DNA of 64,000 bases from Hymenobacter baengnokdamensis (GCF_008728635.1 NZ_CP044285.1:2108001-2172000), one strand, 5' to 3'; counted from the stretch's first letter, positions 33,963 through 43,818 are shown. The notes: generated from the sequence alone by a model not told the origin. Program-made: numbers and translations.

Positions 33963-35591
33963 ATGAGCGAATTCTCTTCCTCCCTCCGCCGGCTACTGCC
34001 AGGAGCGGTGCTGCTGGCCGCCGGGCTGAGTGCCACGGCAACCCAAGCCCAGACGCCCGACCGTAAAACGGCCATTGGGGCTAATGTTAGCCTGCTGCAA
34101 TACCAAGGCAACCTCGGTGGTGATTTTGGGGTGATGCACTTCCCTGAGCAGGTAGGTGTGGGCGCGCATATCACTCGCTACCTGTCGCCGTCGTTCGATG
34201 TAAGCTTGCTCGGCAATTTCCAGAACTTTCGTTACGTCGCAGATGCAGCGCCGAAGGATGAGTTCAACGCCCGCATTGCCATGTTTGACCTGGGCTTGAA
34301 GCTAAAGCTCAACAATGGTAAGATTCTGAAGGAGGAATCATTCATTCAGCCTTACCTGATGGGCGGCGGCGGCTTCTTTGTCGCCAACAGCCGGGGCAAC
34401 TACCTTACCTTCAACCAAAACCTGACGACCACGAGCGGCACCTTTTTCAACCAGGTGCGGCGCCCCGAAGTGTTTGGCCAGGCAGGCCTGCGTTTCCGTC
34501 TCTCGCCCGCAGTGGGGCTTGATGTAACCGCCAGCCAGCACTACGCCTTTACCGGCGATAATATCGATGTCGACAACTCGAGCAGCGGCAAGTATTATGA
34601 CCGCTTTCTGGTGTATGGTGCTGGCCTGACGGTAGCATTGGGCAAAGCCAAGGATACGGACGGCGATGGCGTGCCCGACCGCAAGGACAAGTGCCCCAAT
34701 ACGCCCGCCGGGGTGAAGGTGGACGTCAACGGCTGCCCGGTTGACACCGACGGCGATGGCGTAGCCGACTACCAGGATAAGTGCCCCACCGTGAAAGGGC
34801 TGCCGGCCCTGCAGGGCTGCCCCGATGCTGACGGCGACGGCGTGGCCGACAACGACGACAAGTGCCCCAACACCCCGGCCGGCGTGCGCGTCGACGCCAC
34901 GGGCTGCCCGCTCGATGCTGATGGCGATGGCGTGCCCGACTACCTCGACAAGTGCCCCGGCACTCCCTCGGGCGTGAAGGTGGATGCCACTGGCTGCCCG
35001 CTCGACCGCGACGGCGACGGCGTACCCGACTACCAGGACCGCTGCCCCGACCGCGCCGGCCCGGCCTCCAACAAAGGCTGCCCCGAGATTAAGGCCGAGG
35101 CCAAGAAAATCCTCAATGAGGCCACCAAGTACATCCAGTTCGACTTCGACAAGGCTACCCTGAAGCCGTCCTCGTATCCGAAGCTGCAGCAGATGGTGCA
35201 AATCATGAACGACTACCCGGATTATAGCCTCAGCATTGCCGGCCACACCGACAGCAAGGGCGATGATGCCTACAACCTGCGCCTGAGCTACGAGCGCGCC
35301 GCCTCGGCCCGCGCTTACATGCTGAGCAAAGGCATTCCGGCCGCCCGCATCGAGAGCCGGGGCTATGGCGAAACCAAGCCCATTGCCGACAACAAGACGG
35401 CCGCCGGCCAGGCCCTGAACCGCCGGGTGGACTTCGACCCCTTCCTGACCGGCGAGCCCAACGCGGCCGAAGTGAAGTACGGCCCGGCCCCGGCCGAGCC
35501 CACGGAGGCCGAGGTGAAAAAGGCGGCCACCAAAAAGGCTCCGGCCCGCAAAGCCCCCGCCCATAAGGCCCCGGTGAAGCGCAAGAAGTAA
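33963..35591 (+). CDS. OmpA family outer-membrane protein with TSP type 3 repeats
   Basis: A 542-residue protein. A signal peptide (to about residue 30, ATQAQ) precedes an N-terminal beta-barrel-like domain (about 31-225), then four to five calcium-binding thrombospondin type 3 repeats of the form DGDGVPDYxDKCPxTPxGV (about 228-375), then the OmpA peptidoglycan-binding domain (FDFDKATLKPSS near 397; IAGHTDSKGDDAYNLRLS near 424; ESRGYGETKPI). The end is unusual: a tail of Lys/Ala/Pro (KKAATKKAPARKAPAHKAP). It should link the outer membrane to the cell wall. A strong terminator follows. Confidence 0.93.
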   Translation: MSEFSSSLRRLLPGAVLLAAGLSATATQAQTPDRKTAIGANVSLLQYQGNLGGDFGVMHFPEQVGVGAHITRYLSPSFDVSLLGNFQNFRYVADAAPKDEFNARIAMFDLGLKLKLNNGKILKEESFIQPYLMGGGGFFVANSRGNYLTFNQNLTTTSGTFFNQVRRPEVFGQAGLRFRLSPAVGLDVTASQHYAFTGDNIDVDNSSSGKYYDRFLVYGAGLTVALGKAKDTDGDGVPDRKDKCPNTPAGVKVDVNGCPVDTDGDGVADYQDKCPTVKGLPALQGCPDADGDGVADNDDKCPNTPAGVRVDATGCPLDADGDGVPDYLDKCPGTPSGVKVDATGCPLDRDGDGVPDYQDRCPDRAGPASNKGCPEIKAEAKKILNEATKYIQFDFDKATLKPSSYPKLQQMVQIMNDYPDYSLSIAGHTDSKGDDAYNLRLSYERAASARAYMLSKGIPAARIESRGYGETKPIADNKTAAGQALNRRVDFDPFLTGEPNAAEVKYGPAPAEPTEAEVKKAATKKAPARKAPAHKAPVKRKK

Positions 35592-35622
35592 GCGCCCACC
35601 CGCCGCCCGTGCGGCTACCCTG

Positions 35623-35657
35623 AAAAGCAGCCCGCTCAGCTTGAGCGGGCTGCTTTT
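35623..35657 (+). terminator. Rho-independent terminator after the OmpA gene
   Basis: A perfect 16-bp stem (35623-35638 with 35642-35657), 3-nt loop and T run. Confidence 0.92.
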
Positions 35658-35856
35658 TTGTGGGTACTTCGCAAAGGCACTTATTGAATTAATTTTTTAA
35701 TATATTCAATACGTTGATAATTTATAAAAATTATGTGATGAGCAACGCCGTTATCAGCGGGTTAGTAGCCACTTTTTTGACTGCTATTGAGTAATAATCC
35801 GTGGTGAACGCTGCCTATGGTCACCTTTTATTGCTGGCTAGCACCTTACTTGTGGC

Positions 35857-37401
35857 ATGAAAAAACGCCATTTGCTGAGTGGGCTGCTGCCCGTGGTTGC
35901 TGTGATGCTACTGGCGGCGGCCCCGCCAGCTACAGTGCTGAGAAAAGTGCGACAGTATCGCCAGCAGCACGAGCACGAACTGCTGGCCGAATACTCGCGG
36001 CTGCTGGCCATCCCCAACGTAGCGGCCGATACGGCGGGGATGCACCGCACTGCCGCCACCATCGCGGCCATGATGCGCCAGCGCGGCATTGCCGATGTGC
36101 AGCTGCTTAAAGCTGCTTCACCTGCTGTGCCACCCGCCGTGTATGGCGAGGTTCGGGTTCCTGGTGCCACCCGCACCATCGTGTTTTATGCGCACTACGA
36201 CGGTCAGCCGGTCAACCCGTCGCAATGGGCGGCGGGCCTCAGTCCTTTTCAACCTGTGTTGGCCAGTGGCTCACTGGCGAAAGGAGGAGCCCTGCTGCCC
36301 ATGCCTGCGCCGGGCACGCCGCTTAACTCCGACTGGCGTCTCTACGCCCGCGGCAGCTCCGACGATAAGGCCGGCGTAATGGCCATCATTTCGGGCTACC
36401 AGGCACTGGCCCAGAGCGGCATCAGGCCTACGGTGAACCTAAAGTTCTTTTTTGAGGGTGAGGAAGAGGCTGGTTCGCCCCACCTGGCCGAACTGCTGGC
36501 CCGGCACCGGGCCTTATTGCAATCCGACCTCTGGATAATCTGTGATGGGCCAGTCCACCAGTCGGGCCGCAAGCAGGTAGTATTTGGTGCCCACGGCGAT
36601 GTGAATGTGGCGCTCACTGTGTACGGGCCCCGGCGCCCGCTGCACAGCGGGCACTATGGCAACTGGGCCCCCAACCCGGCTATGGCGCTGGCCCGCCTGC
36701 TGGGCTCTATGAAAGATAGCACCGGCCGCGTCACTATTGCGGGCTTCTACGACGACGTGGTGCCGCTTACTGCCACCGAGCAGGCCGCCCTGCGCCGTAT
36801 CCCTATTATCGACGATGACATTCGGCGCGAGCTGGGCTTTGCCCGGCCCGACGGCCAGGGGCAGTCGCTGGTCGAGCTACTCAATCAACCCTCGCTGAAT
36901 ATTAATGGGATGCGAAGCGCCAATGTGGGTCCGCAGGCAGCCAACGTTATTCCCACCACGGCCGAAGCAGTGCTGGATTTACGTCTGGTGCTGGGCAACG
37001 ACTACCAGCGGCAGATTCAGAAAGTAGTGCGGCACATTGAGCACCAAGGCTTTTTCGTAACGCACGCCGAGCCTACCGATGCCGAGCGGGCACAGTACCC
37101 GCGCCTGGTGCGGGTGGTGCCTGCTACCGGCTACAATGCCCAGCGCACGCCTATGGATTCGCCCCTGGCCGGACGCGTGGTGCAGGCGGTGCAGAGTACC
37201 GTAACGGAGCCGGTGGTGCTATTGCCCACCTCCGGTGGTAGCCTGCCGCTCTATGTATTCAAACAAGAGCTGGGTACAACTACGCTAACCGTGCCCGTTG
37301 CCAATTACGATAACAATCAGCACGCTGAAAACGAAAATATCCGGTTGGGTAATCTTTGGGATGGCATTGAGACAATGGCCGCGCTTATGACGATGAAGTA
37401 A
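35857..37401 (+). CDS. M20 family dipeptidase, secreted
   Basis: A 514-residue M20/M25/M40 metallopeptidase with an N-terminal signal sequence (HLLSGLLPVVAVMLLAAAPP). The di-zinc site is visible: HYDGQPV near residue 112 (His ligand and Asp), ARGSSDDKAG near 163 (bridging Asp), EGEEEAGS near 200 (catalytic Glu and ligand Glu), and late DNNQHAENENIRLGN with the last His. The dimerisation (lid) domain lies between. It likely cleaves dipeptides or N-acyl amino acids. It is monocistronic with a 265-bp upstream gap in which I see only the OmpA terminator and AT-rich sequence. Confidence 0.9.
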   Translation: MKKRHLLSGLLPVVAVMLLAAAPPATVLRKVRQYRQQHEHELLAEYSRLLAIPNVAADTAGMHRTAATIAAMMRQRGIADVQLLKAASPAVPPAVYGEVRVPGATRTIVFYAHYDGQPVNPSQWAAGLSPFQPVLASGSLAKGGALLPMPAPGTPLNSDWRLYARGSSDDKAGVMAIISGYQALAQSGIRPTVNLKFFFEGEEEAGSPHLAELLARHRALLQSDLWIICDGPVHQSGRKQVVFGAHGDVNVALTVYGPRRPLHSGHYGNWAPNPAMALARLLGSMKDSTGRVTIAGFYDDVVPLTATEQAALRRIPIIDDDIRRELGFARPDGQGQSLVELLNQPSLNINGMRSANVGPQAANVIPTTAEAVLDLRLVLGNDYQRQIQKVVRHIEHQGFFVTHAEPTDAERAQYPRLVRVVPATGYNAQRTPMDSPLAGRVVQAVQSTVTEPVVLLPTSGGSLPLYVFKQELGTTTLTVPVANYDNNQHAENENIRLGNLWDGIETMAALMTMK

Positions 37402-37658
37402 GCAGCGGGCCACGGAGGAGGAGCTGTTTTTTAATTTTTGAAGCTGGCCTGCGGCAGGTGGCTCCACACTGCTAACCTGGGAACACTGGGCAGCGCTGGC
37501 ATCTGCTCACAGACCAGCACCAGCGCCTGCCCTGCGGCTATCCACAATAATTATTCAGTAATAGCCACTTAGCGCATCAGCGACTAGCAGCTGGGGCAGT
37601 TTGTGTCGTACTTTTAACCCCGCTTAAATCTAGTACATACTGATACGACCTTTACTCA

Positions 37659-38609
37659 ATGCGTTTGCCTGCGATTTTCCTGGTTGCCTTAGCGCTGCTA
37701 AGTAGCCATTTTGTGTACGCTGCTACCTGGGATGAGCCCTGGCAGGAAACAGTTATAAAAGAATCCGGCTCGTTTGTGCTGGCCCGCGTAACCACCTTTG
37801 ACCCCAAAAAAGGCGCTATTATAAATGTATTGCGTACCCTGGCCGGCGCGCCGCTGGCCGGTCCGGTCGAGGTTTCGGGCTTTTACAGCCTGCACCTGTG
37901 CAATGAAGCGGGAGAGGAGGCCGGGTTCCGGTTTGAAGGAATTGACTCTTGCTATGTCTTTTTGCAGAAAACGGCGGCCGGCTATGCCATTGCCACGCCC
38001 ACCTCGGGCTTTGCGGCGATAAAGCACAGCAAGGTAGCGGCTACCTACCGGCACAGCTACCACCAGGCGCTGGTGCCGCAAAGCGTGTACGAGCCTACCA
38101 TGACGGCTATTTTTCAGCATTACCACGGGCAGCCGTACGATGCGGACTATATCAATAAGTTTGTAAGCAGCACCCTGGCCCTGGCACCGGCCCGGCGCAA
38201 CTCGGCCGAGCAGGCCACCTTCTTTCTGCAGCACGTAGCCCTCGAAACCACGTATCACCTGGGCCTGACGACCTATTGCACCGCCATTCTGCCATTTCTG
38301 CGCGATACCACCAATTTTCACGCGCAGGTTTCGGCTACCCGGGCCCTGGCGGCCACGGCTACCCCCGAAGCCAAGCAGCAGCTTATCAAAGTACTTACCC
38401 GCAAAAGCGACCGCGACTTTGTAAAAGTGCAGGCCGTGTGGACCCTCGCCGCGTATCACCCTACCGAACTCAAGCACGAGCTGGCCAAAATTGCCAAGGG
38501 AGCCTCGGCCCAAAGCAATGGCTTTGGCGGCAACGACATGGACCCGCGCAGCTGCACCCAGATACCGACCGTGAAAGAGGCGCTGGATGCCCTGGTGGCC
38601 CAGCTCTGA
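37659..38609 (+). CDS. Secreted protein with HEAT-like C-terminal helices, function unknown
   Basis: A 316-residue protein with a signal peptide (LPAIFLVALALLSSHFVYAA). The N-terminal part looks like a small beta-domain (VLARVTTFDPKKGAIINVLR) containing two cysteines (HLCNEA and GIDSCYVF). The C-terminal half has repeated helix pairs such as QVSATRALAATATPEAKQQL and FVKVQAVWTLAAYHPTELK, typical of HEAT/armadillo-type repeats. I do not recognise a family. It stands alone between two unrelated genes. Confidence 0.7.
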   Translation: MRLPAIFLVALALLSSHFVYAATWDEPWQETVIKESGSFVLARVTTFDPKKGAIINVLRTLAGAPLAGPVEVSGFYSLHLCNEAGEEAGFRFEGIDSCYVFLQKTAAGYAIATPTSGFAAIKHSKVAATYRHSYHQALVPQSVYEPTMTAIFQHYHGQPYDADYINKFVSSTLALAPARRNSAEQATFFLQHVALETTYHLGLTTYCTAILPFLRDTTNFHAQVSATRALAATATPEAKQQLIKVLTRKSDRDFVKVQAVWTLAAYHPTELKHELAKIAKGASAQSNGFGGNDMDPRSCTQIPTVKEALDALVAQL

Positions 38610-38727
38610 CGCAGCACTTTACCCAGGCGTAGCGGGCAATTAAGCTGCCAGGAGCGCCAGCCCGAGCGGGTCATTTTACCGACAAATACCGCCCGGTAGT
38701 TATTACCCAGAAGGAAACAGAGCGCTT

Positions 38728-39450
38728 TCAGCCACCCAGCAGCTGGCGCATTTCCTGCGCATTGCCAATGGCCGAGCCACCGATATCATTATTAAAGTAC
38801 AAATACGCCTGCTCTACGCCGGGCGTAGCGGCTACCGCGCTGGCATAGCGCCGAAGCGCCTCGGTAGGGTAGGGCGAGGCGTAGAGGTCGGGCACGCCGT
38901 GGAAGCGGTAGTAGAGCGTAGGGGTAGTGGCAAGTACGGTATCAGGTAGCAGGGGGTGGCTTTGGCCCGAAAAGCCGATGCCGCGCTGGCGCAGCGCTTC
39001 GTACACCTCCTCGCGCCACCAGCTGGCGTGCCGAAACTCCAGCACGTTGACGAAAGATGGGTCGAGGCAGTCGAGAATGCGGGTGAGGCGGTCGGGCTCG
39101 TAAGCCATGCGCGGCGGCAGCTGAAACAGCACCGGCCCCAGCTTTTCGAGCAGGCCCCGGCCCGCCGTAGCGTAAAAATCGCCGAGCAGCTGGCCTACGC
39201 CGTGAAACTGCTTGTAGTGCGTGATAAGCTGCGGAGCTTTCAGGGCAAACTGAAAACCGGCCGGACTCTGCGCGTACCAGTTTTCCAGAAACGACAGCTG
39301 CGGAAACCGATAGAAAGTAACGTTCAGCTCCAGCGTGCTGAAATGCTGGCTATAAAACTCAAACCAGCGGCGCATGGGGAGCTTTTCAGGGTAAAAAACA
39401 CCGCGCCAGTGCCGGTAGTGATAGCCCGAGCAGCCGATATGATAAGTCAT
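38728..39450 (-). CDS. DUF72 domain protein (first copy)
   Basis: A 240-residue TIM-barrel-like protein. It begins IGCSGYHYRHWRGVFYPEKL, followed by FSTLELNVTFYRFP and LPPRMAYEPDRLTRILDCL, ending YLYFNNDIGGSAIGNA, all characteristic of the DUF72 (YecE) family. The fold resembles xylose isomerase-type barrels but activity is unknown. A close paralogue lies at 45948-46691 on the same strand; the two share the same motif order with many substitutions. Confidence 0.9.
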   Translation of the reverse strand: MTYHIGCSGYHYRHWRGVFYPEKLPMRRWFEFYSQHFSTLELNVTFYRFPQLSFLENWYAQSPAGFQFALKAPQLITHYKQFHGVGQLLGDFYATAGRGLLEKLGPVLFQLPPRMAYEPDRLTRILDCLDPSFVNVLEFRHASWWREEVYEALRQRGIGFSGQSHPLLPDTVLATTPTLYYRFHGVPDLYASPYPTEALRRYASAVAATPGVEQAYLYFNNDIGGSAIGNAQEMRQLLGG

Positions 39451-39496
39451 AATTATAATATGATATATTTAAAATATATTTTGCCTGGCTGGCCCG

Positions 39497-40486
39497 CTAC
39501 CTTTCCAGCGCGCACACCTGCTGCCAGATGGCCTCATTTACCGGAATGCCCTGCGCCAGATTAGCCGTGCGCGTAGCCAGCGACTGCTCGCCGGGGTAAA
39601 AGATGCCGGTGCTGCCGGGGCCGGACGGGCTGCTTTTGGTAAACTGCAATATATGCTCGATAACTTCTTGGTGCAGTGCTGGTTGCCGGATGGCGATAAA
39701 GCACTGCGATACGCCGCTTTCCTGCCCGGCCTGGGTGATATCGGCCGTAGAGCGGCCCCCGCTGAGCGCGGCCAGCACCACGTCAAGCATCAGCGCCAGT
39801 CCCGAGCCTTTCCAGAAGCCGATGGGCGCGCCGCGCTGCGAGGTCATAATGGCCCCGGCATCGGTGGTGAGGTGGCCGGCCTGGTCGTAGCCGCCGGGCA
39901 CGGGCAGCGGCTCGCCGGCCGCCGCATACGTGCTCATCTTACCGAACGAATATTGTGAAATGGCCATATCGAGCACGAGGTGGCCGCCGGGGCGCGGCAC
40001 GGCCAGTACCAGCGGGTTGTTGCCAAGCCGGGCGTCGGTGCCGCCCCAGGGCGTTACGTTGGCAATGGTGTTGGTAAAGCAGAGGCCGATGCAGCCGCCT
40101 TCGGCGGCCTGCCAGCCGTAGCTGCCGCCGCGCATCCAGTGGTTGGTATGGCGCAGCGCTACGCAGCCGATGCCGTGCGCCTGGGCCAGCTCGATGGCGC
40201 GGGCCATGCCGGCGGCGGCATTGGTGGGGCCGGGGCCATAGTGGCCGTCCCAGCGCTCAACCAGGCCGTTGGCTTCCAGTAGTTCGGGCTCGGCCCCAGG
40301 CCGTACCAGGCCGGCCCGGACGTGGCCCACGAAAGTAGGAAAGCGGTTGAGGCCGTGCGTGTACACGCCATCGCGGCTATTGTCGGCAAACAGCGTGGCG
40401 CACTGCCCGGCCTTGGTGGGCTCAAAGCCGAGCGCCAGCAGCACACGCTCAAATTCTTGTCGAAGCTGTAAGTAAGGGATGCGCAT
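39497..40486 (-). CDS. yiaK: 2,3-diketo-L-gulonate reductase (YiaK-like)
   Basis: A 329-residue member of the Ldh2/malate-L-lactate dehydrogenase superfamily. It closely follows E. coli YiaK as I recall it: DGVYTHGLNRFPTFV, then HGIGCVALRHTNHWMRGGSY, GGTDARLGNNPLVLA and IGFWKGSGLALMLD. YiaK reduces 2,3-diketo-L-gulonate (3-dehydro-L-gulonate) with NADH in L-ascorbate or L-lyxose breakdown. The ATG at 40486 matches the family start (MRIPYLQLRQEFERVLL). No other yia genes are adjacent. It is divergent from an amidohydrolase gene with 82 bases between starts. Confidence 0.88.
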   Translation of the reverse strand: MRIPYLQLRQEFERVLLALGFEPTKAGQCATLFADNSRDGVYTHGLNRFPTFVGHVRAGLVRPGAEPELLEANGLVERWDGHYGPGPTNAAAGMARAIELAQAHGIGCVALRHTNHWMRGGSYGWQAAEGGCIGLCFTNTIANVTPWGGTDARLGNNPLVLAVPRPGGHLVLDMAISQYSFGKMSTYAAAGEPLPVPGGYDQAGHLTTDAGAIMTSQRGAPIGFWKGSGLALMLDVVLAALSGGRSTADITQAGQESGVSQCFIAIRQPALHQEVIEHILQFTKSSPSGPGSTGIFYPGEQSLATRTANLAQGIPVNEAIWQQVCALER

Positions 40487-40568
40487 AGGAGTAGCTTTAC
40501 GGAAAATACGGCTGAGCGATGGACGGCTATAGTTGCCCGTTCGGTTTGGCCCTGGGCTCTTCACCGTG

Positions 40569-42014
40569 ATGAAAAAACAACAGCTTACCCGTTGCCTGCT
40601 CGGAGCTTTAGCCGGCGTGGCAGTAGCCATCAGCGGCCGTGCGCAAACTGCACCCGCCTTTACGCCGGCCGTGCAGGCCTTTATCAAAGTAAATGCCCCG
40701 GTGGTAGCCCTCACCGATGCCAAGGTTATGGATGGCACCGGCCGGCCCGCGCTGCTGCACCAAACCGTGGTGCTGCGCAATGGCCGCATTGAGCAGGTGG
40801 GCAGCGCCAAAAAGGTGAAAGTGCCGGCCGGGGCCGAGGTCGTCAATTGCACCGGCAAAACGCTGATTCCTGGCCTGGTGATGCTGCACGAGCACCTCTA
40901 CTATACCATGCCGGCGGGCGGGTTTTTTAATATTGCCCAAATGCCCTATTCGTTTCCGCGCCTGTATCTGGCCGGGGGCGCTACCACCATTCGCACGGCT
41001 GGCAGCATCGAGCCGCAAACCGATTTGGCCCTGAAGCGCCTTATCAGCGAAGGGAAATTTATTGGCCCCGATATGGATGTAACTGCGCCCTACATGGAGG
41101 AGCCGGGCATGGATATTCCGGCCCTGAACACCGTGAAAGGCCCCGAAGATGCTGCCGCGAGCACAAAGTTCTGGGCCGATAAGGGCTGCACATCATTTAA
41201 GATGTACATGCACGCCACCCGCGCCGACCTGGCCGCCGTGGTGCGCGAGGCCCACGCCCGCCACCTCAAAGTAACCGGGCATCTCTGCGCCATTACCTAC
41301 CGCGAGGCCGCCGAAACGGGCATCGACAACCTGGAGCACGGCTTTATGGCCAGCTCCGATTTTCTGACCGGCAAAGTGGCCGATGCCTGCGACTACCCGG
41401 CTGCCCACCAGGCGTTGCAGCGCCTGCCCCAGAACAGCCCGGCCATGACCGACCTTATCAAGCTGCTCATTAGCAAGCACGTAGCGCTTACCTCTACGCT
41501 GCCCGTGTTTGAGCCCTACACCGGCCGCGAGGTGGTGCTGGGCGGCGGCCTGGCGGCGCTGGTGCCCCAGCTGCAAGAGCGCGAAACCGCCACCTGGAAC
41601 GCCAGCCAGGGCAAAGACTCGGCCAGCGTGTCGCTGTTCAAAAAAGAGCAAGCCTGGGAAAAGCAGTTTTACGATGCCGGCGGCCTGCTCGTGGCCGGCA
41701 CCGACCCCACCGGCGCGGGCCGTACCATTGCCGGCTACGCCAACCGCCGCCAGGTTGAGCTGCTGGTAGAGGGCGGTTTCACGCCGCTGCAAGCCATCAA
41801 GATATGCACCCTGAATGGGGCCATCTACCTGGGCCGCGACCGCGAAATTGGCACCATCGAAGCCGGCAAGCAGGCCGACCTGGTGCTGGTCAACGGCGAC
41901 CCCGAAAAGGATATTCGCCAGCTGCGCCAGATGGAAATCGTGTTCAAGCAGGGCGTCGGCTTCGACTCGCCCAAGCTGTTTGAGTCGATGAAGGGCAAGG
42001 TTGGTCTGAACTAG
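40569..42014 (+). CDS. Amidohydrolase family protein, secreted
   Basis: A 481-residue metal-dependent hydrolase of the imidazolonepropionase/prolidase-like group. The ATG at 40569 gives a signal peptide (KKQQLTRCLLGALAGVAVAI). Metal-site segments are PGLVMLHEHLYY near residue 106 (HEH in place of HxH), KVTGHLCAITYREA, DNLEHGF, and AGTDPTGAG near 376 (final Asp). It ends with the usual KQADLVLVNGDPEKDIRQL. The substrate is not visible; related enzymes cleave cyclic amides or Xaa-Pro peptides. Confidence 0.87.
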   Translation: MKKQQLTRCLLGALAGVAVAISGRAQTAPAFTPAVQAFIKVNAPVVALTDAKVMDGTGRPALLHQTVVLRNGRIEQVGSAKKVKVPAGAEVVNCTGKTLIPGLVMLHEHLYYTMPAGGFFNIAQMPYSFPRLYLAGGATTIRTAGSIEPQTDLALKRLISEGKFIGPDMDVTAPYMEEPGMDIPALNTVKGPEDAAASTKFWADKGCTSFKMYMHATRADLAAVVREAHARHLKVTGHLCAITYREAAETGIDNLEHGFMASSDFLTGKVADACDYPAAHQALQRLPQNSPAMTDLIKLLISKHVALTSTLPVFEPYTGREVVLGGGLAALVPQLQERETATWNASQGKDSASVSLFKKEQAWEKQFYDAGGLLVAGTDPTGAGRTIAGYANRRQVELLVEGGFTPLQAIKICTLNGAIYLGRDREIGTIEAGKQADLVLVNGDPEKDIRQLRQMEIVFKQGVGFDSPKLFESMKGKVGLN

Positions 42015-42040
42015 CTATCCCGGTTTAAAACAGGATAGCT
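42013..42040 (+). terminator. Weak hairpin terminator after the amidohydrolase
   Basis: AGCTATCC (42013-42020) pairs with its complement at 42033-42040, 12-nt loop, only a short T stretch after it. It ends 15 bases before the next start. Confidence 0.5.
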
Positions 42041-42054
42041 TTGGGTTATTGCGA

Positions 42055-43137
42055 ATGAAAAAACTGCTTGCCTTACTGCTGGCGCTGATACTGCTTGGCG
42101 CAGCCGCTGCCCAGGCGCAGAAAGCAAAAACTCACGGCCAGCTGCCACCGGCGCGCTGGCCGGCGGCCAAAGCCACTACCTGGTATAGCACCCAGGCATG
42201 GCTGGCCGGCGCCAACTTCATTCCCAGCACGGCTATCAATCAGCTGGAGATGTGGCAGGCGGCTACTTTTGACCCGCAAACCATTGATAAAGAGCTGGGT
42301 TGGGCCGAAGGTATTGGCTTCAATACCATGCGGGTATTTTTGCACAGCCTGGCCTGGAAGCAGGACCCGGCCGGCTTTAAAAAGCGGGTGAGCGACTACC
42401 TGGCGATTGCCGATAGGCACCACATGCAGACCATCTTCGTGTTTTTCGACGACTGCTGGAACAAAGACCCGCAACCCGGCCGGCAACCGGCACCCAAGCC
42501 GGGCATTCACAATTCGGGCTGGATGCAGGACCCCGGCGACCCCGCCTCGCGCGACTCGGCCACCTTTATGCAGCTGCGGCCCTACGTAACGGATGTGCTC
42601 ACCAGCTTTGCCCACGATAAGCGCGTGCTGCTCTGGGATTTGTATAATGAGCCCGGCAATAGCAACAAGGGGATGGCGTCGCTGCCGCTGCTGCGCAATG
42701 TCTTTGCCTGGGCCGCAGCCGTGCGCCCCGACCAGCCGCTGAGCGCGGGGCTGTGGAACTGGGAATTCGAGGCGCTTAACGCTTTTCAGGCGCTGCATTC
42801 CGACGTTATCACCTACCATGACTACGACGAGGCCCCCGCCCACCAGCGCGTTATCGACCTGCTGGCCACGCATGGCCGGCCGCTGCTGTGCACCGAGTAC
42901 ATGGCCCGGCCCCGCAACTCGCGCTTTACCACCATTTTACCCTTGCTCAAGAGCCACCACGTGGCGGCCATCAGCTGGGGGCTGGTGGCGGGCAAAACCA
43001 ACACCAAATATGCCTGGGATACGCCCCTGGCCGATGGCAGCGAGCCCGCTGAGTGGTTTCACGAGGTGTTCCGCCCCGAGGGCACGCCTTACCGCCGGGA
43101 TGAAACCGACTTCATTCGAAAAATGACTGGCAACTAG
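42055..43137 (+). CDS. GH5-like glycoside hydrolase (cellulase family fold), secreted
   Basis: A 360-residue protein with a signal peptide (KKLLALLLALILLGAAAAQA). The GH-A TIM-barrel signature is present: the acid/base in WDLYNEPGNS near residue 198 and the nucleophile in LLCTEYMARP near 278, with ADRHHMQTIFVFFDDCWN before them. These proteins cleave beta-1,4-linked glucans, mannans or xylans; the actual substrate is unknown. The ATG at 42055 is used; an in-frame TTG lies six bases upstream. Confidence 0.85.
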   Translation: MKKLLALLLALILLGAAAAQAQKAKTHGQLPPARWPAAKATTWYSTQAWLAGANFIPSTAINQLEMWQAATFDPQTIDKELGWAEGIGFNTMRVFLHSLAWKQDPAGFKKRVSDYLAIADRHHMQTIFVFFDDCWNKDPQPGRQPAPKPGIHNSGWMQDPGDPASRDSATFMQLRPYVTDVLTSFAHDKRVLLWDLYNEPGNSNKGMASLPLLRNVFAWAAAVRPDQPLSAGLWNWEFEALNAFQALHSDVITYHDYDEAPAHQRVIDLLATHGRPLLCTEYMARPRNSRFTTILPLLKSHHVAAISWGLVAGKTNTKYAWDTPLADGSEPAEWFHEVFRPEGTPYRRDETDFIRKMTGN

Positions 43138-43818
43138 TTAACCGGCGGCCGGCAGACTGGCCTCGTACGTATCGGCAAACTTAAATTCTTCGAGCCAGTA
43201 ATCGGAGCTGATGACGTCAAATACCACGCTGCTGGCTGTCTTTTCGCTGGCGCTGAGCTGCCACAGAATGGCGGGTGCTTCGGCAAACTCGCCGCCCGCC
43301 AGCTGTTCGCCGAACAAGCGATGCAGCAGGGCGCGGTCTGATAAGCCCGGCGCGAGCAGGCGCAGCAGAGTAGCTGCGGGCTCATGGTCGAGCAGGGCCA
43401 AATCGGCCGGGTTGGCTGCGGTGACCTTTACCTTAAACTCCACCGCCTGCGGATGCGGAAATTTACCGTTGTAAGCCTCGTAAAGCAGTTGCGTGGCGTT
43501 GAAAAAGCCTTGGTGCAGCGCAAAATTGGGATTTTCTTCCCAAAGCTTTTCGGTTTGCAGCTGGTGGGCGAGCTGGTCAAACTGGCCCTTGGTGAGCTGG
43601 TCGGCAAAGAGATAGGTAAGCACTGTTTCGGCCGCGGCGGCGGGCTCCAGGTCGGTAAGCGCCAGCTGGCACATCTCCTTCAGCTCGGCGGGCGCAATGG
43701 CCTCGGGGCTGTCAAAATCGAGCTGGGTAAGCAGGGCCAGGTAGTCGGCCGCCTGCCAGGCGTGGGGCAATTCGGAAAGGTGCTGAAAGGAAAGTCGTTC
43801 GAGAGTGAAAGTTGACAT
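43138..43818 (-). CDS. Conserved cytoplasmic protein of unknown function
   Basis: A 226-residue acidic, Leu/Ala-rich, mostly helical protein with no signal peptide. Visible stretches are LKEMCQLALTDLEPAAAAET and HQGFFNATQLLYEAYNGKFP, then FDVISSDYWLEEFKFADTYE. I do not recognise the family, although it reads as a well-behaved coding sequence with normal codon use. Its stop directly abuts that of the convergent GH5-like gene. Confidence 0.7.
   Translation of the reverse strand: MSTFTLERLSFQHLSELPHAWQAADYLALLTQLDFDSPEAIAPAELKEMCQLALTDLEPAAAAETVLTYLFADQLTKGQFDQLAHQLQTEKLWEENPNFALHQGFFNATQLLYEAYNGKFPHPQAVEFKVKVTAANPADLALLDHEPAATLLRLLAPGLSDRALLHRLFGEQLAGGEFAEAPAILWQLSASEKTASSVVFDVISSDYWLEEFKFADTYEASLPAAG

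Noticed and set aside
34338..35564. A 408-codon minus-strand frame of repeated Val/Gly/Ala pattern
   Set aside because: It is the mirror of the TSP3 repeats of the OmpA protein; the repeats create the apparent periodic sequence.
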